From contig CP099424.1 in assembly GCA_024114885.1 (NCBI GenBank), positions 248,001 through 312,000 of the forward strand: a stretch of 64,000 bases of DNA, given 5' to 3'. Below, piece by piece: positions 10,967 through 20,822 of the stretch. Origin of the DNA: Septoria linicola (taxonomy: Eukaryota > Ascomycota > Dothideomycetes > Mycosphaerellales > Mycosphaerellaceae). Positions within the stretch are counted from its first letter, which is position 1, and the number at the start of each line of letters is the position of its first letter. The translations under genes were made by a program, and so were the position numbers. Under the pieces are notes generated by a model that made no database searches, was not told the origin of the DNA, and saw only the letters and a list, made by a program, of their open reading frames with translations.

Positions 10967-11955
10967 TTATGATGATCTTGGGCAGCTAGCACAAGCACAC
11001 TCGCCAGGCTTGCAAGCGCACTTCTCATCGGCTCCGCCGCAGTTGCACTTGGTCTTCTCCGTACCTGGAACCTTCTCAAGCTCTGCTGCCTCTGCGGACA
11101 CTTTTGGCTTAGCATCATCTGGGTTCTTGCTGCAGTTAGAGCAAGCACACTCCCCAGGCTTGCACGAGCACTTGCCAGCGACACTACCGCAGTTGCAGGC
11201 TGTGCGACCCTCCTTGCCCTCGACTGGGTGGTTTGGCTCCTTGCCGGCCTTGAGAGATGCAAGGTGCTTGGCCTCGTTGTGGACATCAAGAACTTGCTTG
11301 CTTCCCTGGTCGTAGAACTGGCGGACCTTTTGGCCAGTTGGTGTACCGAGAGCCTTCTCGAAGTACGAGTTGAGACCCTTCCAGCCCTCGTTGGCGCGGG
11401 CACTAATACCGTACTGGTTGTCGGTGGCCTGAGCCTTCTCCGTCACCTTGTACTTTGCGTCAAAGTTCTGGAGAGCGGAAGTGAAGCGAGTCGAGATGCC
11501 GTGCTGCTGGTCAAGGGCCAGGGCACGCTGAATGACCTGGTCGCTCAAGTTGTAACCATGTGCAAGCATCTCTGCTGCCACACGGGCGCGAGGCTTGTCC
11601 TCTTGGGCGAGGTCATCTTCCGAAGCACCAGCAGTCTTGCCGCCGGAAGCCTGCTCGAGAGACTTTCCAGCTGTGACGTGGACCTGCGATGGGCCAAGCT
11701 GTGTGTTGTCAAGGAGCAGAGCTGTCTTGGCAGCGGTTTCCTTCTCGAATGAGACGGTGGCTGATTGCGAGGCCGAGGCGTCGTTGGACTCTGGTGTGAC
11801 GGAGAGAGATTGAATTTTGCCGCTGGAAGATGTTAGTTCGTGCTGATGGGCTGCCTCGCCATGTCGTATGCTTACCAGAAGCTGAAGAAGTCGCGGACCT
11901 CCTTCTCGGACGTCTGAGACGAGATGCCCTTGACGTGGACGGTGTTAGAAGACAT
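10967..11955 (-). CDS. Vip1-type RRM protein with two C-terminal metallothionein motifs
   Basis: The model is complement(join(10967..11822,11876..11955)), 311 residues, with one 53-nt GTAAGC...CAG intron. Residues 5-80 form an RNA-recognition motif (HVKGISSQTSEKEVRDFFSF, then a degenerate RNP1 with ATVSFEKETAAKTAL). An alpha-helical middle of about 110 residues with YNLSDQVIQRALALDQQHG is shared by fungal Vip1-like proteins. The last 76 residues carry two blocks (about 236-257 and 286-307), each with seven cysteines spaced C-x-C-x6-C-x-C-x4-C-x-C-x2-C. This closely resembles the seven-cysteine Cu-thionein of Neurospora (C-x-C-x5-C-x-C-x3-C-x-C-x2-C). Metal binding is inferred from that spacing. 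The neighbour on the same strand is CCS1. The RNA target is unknown. Confidence 0.85.
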
Positions 11956-12768
11956 GATGGATGGTGTGCTGTTGTGGTGTTGGATGTGTGCTGTTGTGGG
12001 GTTGGATGTGAGATTGAAGTGTGCAATGATTCCCAGATGTGTTTGCAAGATGATTGTTGTCAAGAGACGGAACTGAATCTGTTTTAAGCTCTTGCGTGAA
12101 TTGTGCGTTGCCGTTGGGAGTTGGCAGCAGCGATTCACGTCATCGAACTAGGAAAGCGCGACTTGTGCGTTGCCCCACCACCTCGATCAGCCACGTTTCG
12201 CACCGGCCGCGCCACACTCCGCGACTTCTTTCACGTTGCATCTCGACACTTCTATCAGCCACGCGAGAACGACGAGTCGTAGTCACTCACTTGCAGGCAG
12301 CGATATCTGCTCTATCACATGCTCGAGGGCAGTTGCAATCGATGACTAGCTGGACCTCCATGCGCCACATATCCACGTCTGTGCGGATGCTACTCTACCA
12401 TGTGTCAAGGCTACCATGGTCAAAAATGGAACATGCCGTGATGCGTTTTCCGGAGGCGCAACTCTGAAAGTGTATGAGAAGTCTGTCCAGAGCAGCATAG
12501 CACTGTACAGTGAAGAGAACATGTTCATGCTCTTGCTCAACAGGCCGCAAAGCGCGTGGCATATCGCAATGACCACAGGAAGCATCTCTTGCATCGCTTC
12601 ATCACCAACGCATCGATCGTGTCGAATCTTCGACCTCCGCACCACAGTCGCCAAACAGAGAAAGTGAAGCAGTATGAAAGCCTCAAAAACTCCATGGATG
12701 GGGTAGCTATCGCTCAACACGCCTGCTATGCTATGCTATGCTATGCTATGCCATGCCATTCGAACCAC
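11956..12768. other. Intergenic
   Basis: About 810 bp between two minus-strand genes, holding the promoter of the RRM-metallothionein gene and a pentanucleotide microsatellite near the 3' end of the repeat-protein gene. No coding region is supported. Confidence 0.5.
12724..12750. repeat. Pentanucleotide microsatellite (TGCTA)n
   Basis: Five uninterrupted TGCTA copies followed by degenerate TGCCA copies, about 20 bp past the stop codon of the secreted repeat protein. A simple polymorphic tract with no visible function. Confidence 0.9.
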
Positions 12769-15700
12769 TCAAACAACGAAAGCCCCATCAGTAGCCGCAC
12801 TACCACCAGCCGTCGCCGAAGAAAACAGCGAACACGTCCTAGTGTCCGCCGCATACTTCACAGCGGTACATTTATTCGGCCAGAACGTGTTCGTGCACAG
12901 CGCAAGACACTCCTTGAACCCTTGGTTATTGTAAATGGAGATCCCGCTGATGCCCGTCACAGCAGTCTTGCACTGCAGCGCAAAAGTCCTGCTACCGACC
13001 GAGTTCGTGAAGGTTTTCGATCCTTTGGAGAGCTCGACCAGATCCTCGCACGTAGCGTCCTTGTTGATCTCGCAGGTCTTGGAGTATTTGTTCAGGACCT
13101 CGTACTTGGCCGTGTCGCAGACGGGGTAGTCAATGCAGACATTCTTGTCCATGTCGAGCCATTGAGTATCAGAATTGCATGAAGGTTGCTGCGGGATCAG
13201 ATCTCCGGAGCAGGAAGCGTCGACGATCAAGACACTATCGTACAGGATGTCCACTGAGAGGCCATTCCTGCCTCCGCAAGATACTCCCAATTGGATGTAC
13301 TCGCCATCGGGATTGAGTTGCTCGTTCGTAGGCATATTGACCCACCATTCCAGTGTTTGGTAAGTACCAGGAGCGGAGTTCACGAATGAGTCGCTGTTGA
13401 AATACTGACCGCCAGGCATGCCCTGATTCCTGAAGATAATGCTGGCAGTACAGCTTCCGCCGCCAAAGTTGCGCTCCGTGCCGAGACCATAGCGGACACG
13501 CATCTTGTAGGACTTGCCGCTCTCGATGCCTTTGATCCGCTGAGTGAGTTGGATTCCGTTCTGGCCTGGGCGAAGCTTTCCGACGTAGTGCTGCCTGCCG
13601 GTATCAGGAAGGCTGGAGGAGATCTCCCCTGTCCCAGAGCCATACTGTACCCAGGGCGAGAGGTTTGATCCCGTTGAGCCGTCTTCGAATCCTGCGTTTT
13701 GAACAAAATTCTTCTGGGTGCAGGTCTTGGTCTCACAGGTCTTCGTGGCCTTGTTCAGTGTTTGGGAAGCGCTGCAGGTAGGGTATGATACACATGACTT
13801 CTTGATCTTGTCCAGATATTCGGACTCTGCATTGCAGGTTGGGTATGTCGCACATCTGTAGACGATAAATGTTAGCAGTGTCTCCCAAGAAATTTGAGCG
13901 CTCGCAACCCTTGGTTGAGCACGCAGCACCATAGCATCAGGGCGTTCAGCGGACAAAGGAGGCTACTGAGATGGGGTTCGGGATGACTTACTTCTTGGAA
14001 TCCTTGTCCAGGTACTGCGTGCTCGCGTCACAGCTTGGGTAATCGACACACTTATGGGAAGTCTTGTCGAGGTACTGCGAGTCGTCGCATGTAGGGAAAG
14101 CAACACACTTCTTGCTGTCCTTGTCGAGATACTGCGAGTCGTCGCACGTAGGGAAACCAACACACTTCTTGCTGTCCTTGTCAAGATACTGCGAGTCGTC
14201 GCACGTAGGGAAAGCAACACACTTCTTGCTGTCCTTGTCGAGATACTGCGAGTCGTCGCACGTAGGGAAACCAACACACTTCTTGCTGTCCTTGTCGAGA
14301 TACTGCGAGTCGTCGCACGTAGGGAAAGCAACACACTTCTTGCTGTCCTTGTCGAGGTATTGCGGGTCATCGCACGTAGGGAAAGCAATACACTTCTTGC
14401 TGTCCTTGTCGAGATACTGCGAGTCGTCGCAAGTTGGATATGACACGCACTGCTTTTGATCCTTGTCCAGGTATTCCTTCTGAGTATCGCAGGTTGGATA
14501 GGCGACACACTTTTTGGCGTCCTTATCGAGGTATTCGTCCGCAGTGCAGGTTGAGTAAGATACACATTTCTTGCTATCTTTGTCAAGATACTGCGAGTCG
14601 TCACACGTAGGGTATGACACGCACTGCTTCTTGTCTTTGTCCAGATATTCCTTCTGGGCATCGCAGGATGGATAAGCGACGCACTTCTTCGCATCCATAT
14701 CGAGATACTGATCCGAGGAGCAAGTTGAGTAGGAGACACAAGTCTTGCTGTCCTTGTCAAGGTATTGTGTAGCAGCGTCACATGTCGGATATGTGACACA
14801 TGCCTTCTTCTCCTTGTCGAGGTACTCTCTCTGCTCGTCGCAGGTAGGATAAGCAACGCACTTCTTCGCAGTCTTGTCGAGATACTCTTTCGATGAGCAG
14901 CTTGTGTAGGGTACACATTTCTTGCTGTCTTTGTCAAGGTACTGGGTCGCAGTATCACATTTCGGATAGTCGGCGCATGCCTTCTTGTCCTTGTCGAGGT
15001 ACTGCTTGTCCGCATTGCAGGTTGGGTAAGAAACGCATTTCTCAAGAGCTTTGTCCAAGTACTCCTTCGATACATCGCACGTCACGCAGGTGTTCGTCGC
15101 TGTGTTCAAGTACTCTCTGTCTGGTTCCTTGCAGACTGTGAAAGAAATGCAGGACTTTGAAGATGTGTTCCAAGTCTGCCCGTTGCGGCAGACGCCGGGC
15201 TTCTCAGGAGCGGCTGAGTTGCTGCAGGTCGAGGGCTTATCCGCACCACCGGTCGTGTTGGTGAACATATAGCTGTAGTCCATATTGAACCAGCTTTTGC
15301 CGTTGTCGCGCCATTGTCCCTTCTCAGTCGCGAATGAGGTTGGCCAAGATTGATCGTACATGGCACAGAATTGACCAGTAGCAGTAGTGCCATTATAGAG
15401 AATGTACTAAAAGTAACAGATCGAAGGTCAGCAGTGTCTCAGTCATATCTCGCGTGTCTCTGCGTTTGGCTACTATACCGATCTGGGCAATGAATGCCGT
15501 AGCATCGGCGTAACAGGCAGAGACACTTGAACAAGGGTGGATGCCTTTGGGTAGTCGCTTGACGTACTGTCACGAACATCTGGCAGGTCCGGGGCTTGCC
15601 ATTCTGCCAAACGTGTGGGTTCGCACGATTCCAATCAGAGGTTGCCGTGCAGGCGGCGGCACACTTGTCTGCGCAGAAGGGACCGTCTTGAAAGATCTTG

Positions 15701-16512
15701 ACGCCCAGGTAAGTAGGATTGCCTGCACAGTCCTTGGTCGGCACATTCATTGTCACCTTTCCAAGGGACACGGCCGGCTGATATCCTTTCGGCGTTGAGA
15801 CGGCCTTGTTCACATAACCGTTGGATCCTGCCACCACGACGCGAAAGTCCCGTTGCCATTGTCCGTCGTTTGTTGCCGACCGCTCGCTGACAGGACCTCC
15901 ATAGTAGACACACTTGAGAACGGTCTTGGAGACGGGATTTGGGCACGCATCTGAAGGTGCAACAGATGGTGCTCGCTCGTAGTAGAGATTGAAGGACTGG
16001 CAACCTTTCACATTTGTGCATCGCTTGGCGCACTCTTTGGCGCTATATTTGGCGCCTTCAATCACAGAAAAGCCCATGCTACAATGTCAACGTAAGCAGA
16101 GAATCAACCTTGCATGGACCAAGGTACCTTGTACTTACTAGCCGTAGTCGCCTTTGTTTGATGCCTTGAGGTTGGCGAAAACGCGCTCATAACCAGCTGG
16201 AGTTGGTTCACCAGCAGTGTTGAAGGCTGCCTGCCATTGTTGAGGAGTCTTGGTGTCTGACGGGCAGCGGCGTGCAACACGACGCTCAAGTGTCTTGTCA
16301 TTGGGGTCGGCCAACACGGCAGCCTTGACGACAGCGGCAGCTTGTGTAGCTTCGAATGCGACTGTAGTCTGTGCGGCGTTGGCGTTCACGATCGGTATCG
16401 AGACAGTAGGCAGATCCGATAGGGCGTCAACAGCAGCCCAGTCGATGCCTTGAGGCATTGGAGTAGCTACAGCAACTCCAACGAGGAGAGCCGCAACTCC
16501 AAAAGACAGCAT
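12769..16512 (-). CDS. Large secreted Cys-repeat protein with PAN-like ends
   Basis: The model is complement(join(12769..13855,13992..15406,15568..16078,16139..16512)), 1128 residues. Each junction restores phase, and the 161-nt intron at 15567-15407 is the least certain. The N-terminus MLSFGVAALLVGVAVATPMP is a signal peptide. Next come Cys-rich PAN/apple-like modules (about 120-400), then a run of about 24 units of roughly 19 residues with consensus C-D-D-S-Q-Y-L-D-K-D-S-K-K-C-V-x-[FY]-P-T. A beta-sandwich segment follows that resembles a CenC-type carbohydrate-binding module (NAGFEDGSTG...SPWVQYGSG, repeats flanking it), and a C-terminal apple-like domain (CEDLV...CLALCTNTFWPNKCTAVKY). There is no transmembrane segment or GPI signal. 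It is probably an extracellular or cell-wall adhesin-like or matrix protein. I know no characterised protein with this layout. Confidence 0.8.
14101..14442. repeat. Six near-identical 57-bp tandem repeats inside the secreted protein gene
   Basis: Units begin at 14101, 14158, 14215, 14272, 14329 and 14386, an exact 57-bp period equal to 19 codons. Copies differ by only a few bases. A GCA/CCA difference alternates between copies and gives alternating Val-Ala-Phe and Val-Gly-Phe, so there is a 114-bp higher-order period. More diverged units continue on both sides (to about 13790 and 15110). The near identity points to recent duplication or gene conversion. Confidence 0.95.
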
Positions 16513-17434
16513 CTTGATGATAACTGCTAGCGAGTGTTTGTGATGGCGATTGTAGCGACCGTCGTACAAAGCTCTCACTGCATGCTGCGAGCGGGCTCCT
16601 CGTTATGTATGCTTGGAACAGATACAACTGCCAAGCTGTCCATGCTCGTACACTGCCCTCAATATAGTCGAACTAGGACAACAAAATTGCTGTGGCTTAC
16701 GGCAATTGCTGTCTGGGCTTCGGAGGGCGCGAGGATACCACTCCATGATCATCTTGGCAAACTATCTCAGCTGAAGTGGCTTTTGCTATGGCCCACGTGG
16801 AAAGTCAATATCTCTAGTTGCAGCTCCAGAAGCAGATCGAGTGCAAGGCCGGAGTGGTCTCCTAAGTCAAGCGAGTTTGTCCTCTTGCTATTTCGGAAGT
16901 AGCGTAGTCGCAGGAGCCGCGAGAGTTACGTTAGCCTGCCAAGCTCGCTCAAAGTGGCAGCGGATCCGAGCATTGTGAGAAGAGATGCATGCTCTGGAAT
17001 CTGTGGCTGATCACAACGCCATCCGGACTGCATCAAGCAAGTGCCTGCGCACTTCGCTTCAATATAACGTTACCTTCACGGTAATGCTATTTGGCAAGAA
17101 GAAAATATCCCTATGAGAAGGACGAAAAATAAGGTCAAACGTTCGGCTGTCGAAGCTCGGGATCGAAAGCATGGTTCCGAACATCTAGACTCTGCCTAGC
17201 GCACTCGCGTGGCTCGATCGATCTTGCTTTCGTGCATTTCCGACGGTCGCCTTGCACACTTCCAGTACTGAGAAGACTGGCGGTGCCAGATTGAGAAGTC
17301 CGCGTGACTCTGCTGCGCAGAACAAGCGCGCTGCAAAGAGTGATCGATAAGCCGTTGACCATCTGCTCTCCGAGGGTGTGCCTTCAGAACTTACGCCGGG
17401 CATAGAAGGCGTAACATTCACGGGGACAGATCTA
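16513..17434. other. Intergenic
   Basis: Promoter side of the secreted repeat gene and 3' flank of the single-pass membrane protein gene. The part around 17040-17140 is more AT-rich. No supportable gene is visible. Confidence 0.5.
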
Positions 17435-18610
17435 CTAATCAATGACTGGGCGCGCCTGTGGAGGCTGCAAAGCCGAAGGATGTTCGCTGGGAGCTCCTGT
17501 GCCGTATGCTAGCTCCTGCCGACCAGTATCTTCTAGCTCCATGATGTGCCTTCCCGCTCTGGGCACCTCGCCTCCAGGCGTGTTGTTATTGTGCCCAGCT
17601 TCATTTGCGCCTGATATTCCTGTGTCCTCCAGCTCTAAAGCGTCGTTTGCAAGCAAAGGCTGGGAATGGCCATCTAGCTCAGGCTTGTCATGGGAGAGGA
17701 CACGTTGATTGGCATCGGACCCATCGAGCTCTGGCTTGATATAAGAATCCTCGTGGTGTGACTTCTTTGCGCCGACCTCGGCTGAGTGTTGTTCCTCACC
17801 TCCGTCGCTCACAACAGGTTGATGCAGATATTCACGTCTCCGCTTACGACGTCTGAACCAGAACAACACCCCAGCGAGAGCTGCAAGCAGAATCGCGACA
17901 GGCACGGCTATTCCAACTGCAATCTTGGTCGTATTACCCGAGTTGGATTGCGAGCTTTCAGCTTGTGCGGATTCGTGGATTAGTAAAAAGGCAGGAGTGG
18001 TGTATGCGACCATCGTGGTGGTCCTAGAGGTCGCAGGTGGTCTGTTCGTATGATTGCTTGACCTCGTCTGTTCTAGACATATTGAGAACGTGGTCGAGAT
18101 CTCTACGCGCGAGTAGCATTGTACAAGTCCTCCTAAGGTCCATGCATTGGGACAGCAGAGAACCTGTGTTCCTGGAGCATTGAGAAGTGCTAAGGGACGC
18201 TGCCCTTCGTCCCATATTCCAAGAGTCGCAGGAGCTGGTGTCATCAACGTTGTCGCAGGCTGCCATCCTGCCGGACATGAATACCCGGGCGAGTAATAGA
18301 ATTTCTGCTCTCCTGGTAGCCAGAAGTTCTCGCCCCCAGCGAACGCAGCAGGGTCCGGTGCTGTATATGACGGATAACAATCTGGACGCGGTAGATCTGC
18401 AGTTCGTGTCCAGCCGCAATCGTGCGCCCATGTTGTCCGACCTTGTACAAAGAGGTTCGTTAGCAATGGCGTATTGCAGCTGGCTGGGGGTGTGAAAACA
18501 GTCGTAAGAGGGCCTAGATTGCTCCAGGTAGCCGTATAAGAAATGGTCTCGGCTGATCTGATGGGATACGAGAAGACCGCGGCGTACGCACTCAGTGTGC
18601 TTGAAGCCAT
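17435..18610 (-). CDS. Single-pass cell-surface membrane protein, fungal-specific
   Basis: Intronless protein of 391 residues. The first ~210 residues are extracellular in character, with seven or more cysteines and Trp/Pro-rich motifs (YYSPGYSCPAGW, QVLCCPNAW). A linker rich in Ser, Asn and Thr precedes one transmembrane helix (about residues 232-252, IAVGIAVPVAILLAALAGVLF) and a strong basic stop-transfer RRRKRRRE. The cytoplasmic tail of about 135 residues repeats the motif KPELDG twice and ELEDTG twice. This is the layout of a family common in Pezizomycotina that is often loosely compared to Mid2-type wall sensors. No classical signal peptide is seen at the N-terminus. The ligand and partners are unknown. 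Confidence 0.8.
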   Translation of the reverse strand: MASSTLSAYAAVFSYPIRSAETISYTATWSNLGPLTTVFTPPASCNTPLLTNLFVQGRTTWAHDCGWTRTADLPRPDCYPSYTAPDPAAFAGGENFWLPGEQKFYYSPGYSCPAGWQPATTLMTPAPATLGIWDEGQRPLALLNAPGTQVLCCPNAWTLGGLVQCYSRVEISTTFSICLEQTRSSNHTNRPPATSRTTTMVAYTTPAFLLIHESAQAESSQSNSGNTTKIAVGIAVPVAILLAALAGVLFWFRRRKRRREYLHQPVVSDGGEEQHSAEVGAKKSHHEDSYIKPELDGSDANQRVLSHDKPELDGHSQPLLANDALELEDTGISGANEAGHNNNTPGGEVPRAGRHIMELEDTGRQELAYGTGAPSEHPSALQPPQARPVID

Positions 18611-18877
18611 GGTCGCAGCTTGCCTTCCTGAGTAGGTGATCGCGCTCTACACGTCAAGTCGATGTTTTGTGCGACGCAGAGGTGCAACGCGAACGCGAAC
18701 GCAGGCATAGAAGTGCTGCCCTCCTGCCGCGGGGCTGTGTGCGAGGCGTGACATGACAATGTGGTGTCCAATGGCAGGTCTGAGATTCGCGAAGGCTGAG
18801 CTTCGAGGCGTTCTTGGAAGTGTAGATCTGCCAAGGTGGCTAGCGAGAACAAATTATTGAACACTGCTACAGACAGC

Positions 18878-19538
18878 TCACTCACATGCCCAAAAAACCA
18901 TGGCTCGCTTACAATGATCTACAGCAGCCCATTTGGCCACGGTGTATCCCTCAAACCAGCAGCAAGGTTGTCGTGCAAGCCATCCCAATATTGAATCTTT
19001 GTCTCGCAAGTCGACACCTTCCTGTGGCTGGTCGACAGTTGCCAAATTAACCATGAAGAGGTCTACTTTTTGTCCTTCATACTCGTAGTAGCCTTCCATC
19101 CACACGTGTACACCGCAGTCTTTACAGAAATACCTGGCAGCCGTCTTGACCTTCGGTGCATAGTTTCCAAGCTTTGGGTCGTCCTTCGTTTTTGGACTGA
19201 TCAGCTGGAAGTTGGCACTGCCATTCTCGACGCTATAATTTGTGGTTCGACACTTCTGGCAAAAAGTACAGTTGCAGCGGTTGCCACTCAGTGGCATAGA
19301 AGCTGTGAAAATATACTTGACGAAGCTTGTCAAGACATGAGCATCCTCAGCATATAATGATATGTGAGTGCACTCACCCGCAATGGCAACCTCCCGAGAT
19401 GTCCCTCTTCATTTCAGCGTTAAGCTCATCGCTGAGGTGTGTTGTTCTGCTGCTGCTGGACTGCTTTTGGTGCTTCGGACTTTGATCTCCAACCTCTCCA
19501 TCGGCAGCGCGCTTGCCCGAGAGTTGTTTGGTTGCCAT
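18878..19538 (-). CDS. GFA/CENP-V-fold zinc protein
   Basis: The model is complement(join(18878..19325,19378..19538)), 202 residues, with a 52-nt GTGAGT...AAG intron. It has a glutathione-dependent formaldehyde-activating enzyme (GFA) fold. The zinc ligands are visible as Cys51-x-Cys53 (GGCHCG, split by the intron), the cluster Cys71, Cys73, Cys76, Cys79 and Cys121-x2-Cys124 in YFCKDCG. A basic Ser-rich N-terminus of about 45 residues precedes the fold. Members bind zinc, and some act on glutathione adducts, but the substrate of this one cannot be read from sequence. The last residues overlap a possible donor GTGAGT at the stop codon, so a further small 3' exon is possible. Confidence 0.85.
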
Positions 19539-20822
19539 GGCGTTTCTAAGGCAGATTATGTCGAGGATTAAGCGAGCCTACAGTGAGCTCAATGGCGAAG
19601 AAGAGGGTCTGTGGTATACTTATACTTCGCTCAGCTGAAAGATCAGCGGTACTGCTCCTCAGTTGGAGGGCAAGATCGGCCATGACCTGAGATCCTAGGT
19701 AGCACCTCACCCGGCCACTGCGAAGTTGGAGATAGCAAACCCCGGATCTGCTGCAGCTGCAACTTCGCGTGTAAGGAGTCGTGTAAAGAGTCGTGTAGAG
19801 CTGCGCGCAGTCACGGGTCCTCGAAGCTCCGGAGGATCATTTTGGACGCTTTGGCACGACTGCCACTATTCCGAATTACCACAGCGTCGCCAATGCAGCA
19901 CCGGAATGCGACATTAAATGCTAGATGTGCGAATGTTCGACATGTCGTTGACAGAGAGAAGATGATGGGACGGGAAGAGAGGCCGGGCACCATGATGGTC
20001 GGTCTTGGCGGAATCTGTTCCACCACATCAAAGCAACTCTTGACCTCCTTATCGCAGCGACCATTGTTAAAAACACTGTGATGTCAGCAGATCACGATGA
20101 GCTGCCTATAGCTTTCCAGCGCTTCAGCTAGTGCTTCGAGACCCGAATGACTACTAGCTGATTCGCAGGGTGATATCTCACATCTTACACTTACAGAAGA
20201 GCTGAGATTGCTATGTCCGCGGACAAGTCGCATTCGCTGCTGATTGCGCTCGATAGACACGGTACGACCAGTCAGAGAAGACGAGCTGGTGAAGTCCTCT
20301 GCAGTATGCCAAGCGCTCAGGCAAATGGAGGAGTAATCGCATATCTCGTCCCGGCTACCTGGTCCAGCACGATGTCGAGAAAGAGACAAAGCCTTCCAAA
20401 TCGTTCTACGGCCCTTCTTCCGCGGAATGTGCACGCGAGCGACCGCCGTGAACAGTTTTCCACAAAGGTCGCATCGTCCTGGATGCCCCACTCATTCCTC
20501 GCTACCCACTGCACGCAACTGGATCTGGGAGACTGGAATCTCTGCACATACCCAAAGCATGGTCTACCTCAGCCGCATCGAAGCATCGCTCGCGTATAGT
20601 CAGCCAGACTCTTTGGCGGCATGTCCGTAAGTCCTGTCTTCCGCTGACACTCTCGCGTAGGTGACAATGAGGTCGGCAGGCATATACCTTCATCATTGAA
20701 CCCCGTGTGGCACCCGATCCCGAGTTCATGATCTGCTTAAGCCGTGCTGTTTCCTTGTGAATATTTCGCGGTTCTTCCAACTCAGCTCAACTCGCCGATA
20801 GGTCATCTTACAACCAGGCGAA
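19539..20822. other. Intergenic, divergent
   Basis: About 1.28 kb between divergent start codons. A 135-codon minus-strand frame (20084-20491) begins with a CDLCGK element but shows no second metal-ligand pair and no upstream exon I can defend. I do not call a gene. Confidence 0.45.

Noticed and set aside
14101..14442. CRISPR-like direct repeats
   Set aside because: Repeats are contiguous with no unique spacers, are coding with a 19-codon period, and the genome is eukaryotic.
14054..14459. Two long plus-strand open frames of about 130 codons
   Set aside because: They are antisense frames of the 57-bp repeat array. A 57-bp period is a multiple of three, so any frame without a stop in one unit stays open.
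15439..15566. Small in-frame exon coding VSACYADATAFIAQI between the PAN-like exons
   Set aside because: It reads sensibly but no splice-site pair in phase brackets it. The direct 161-nt intron joins TCQMFVT to YILYNG in phase.
20084..20599. Overlapping 128- and 135-codon frames on opposite strands
   Set aside because: The CDLCGK start of the minus frame is suggestive of a zinc site, but no second ligand pair, conserved pattern or exon partner is visible.
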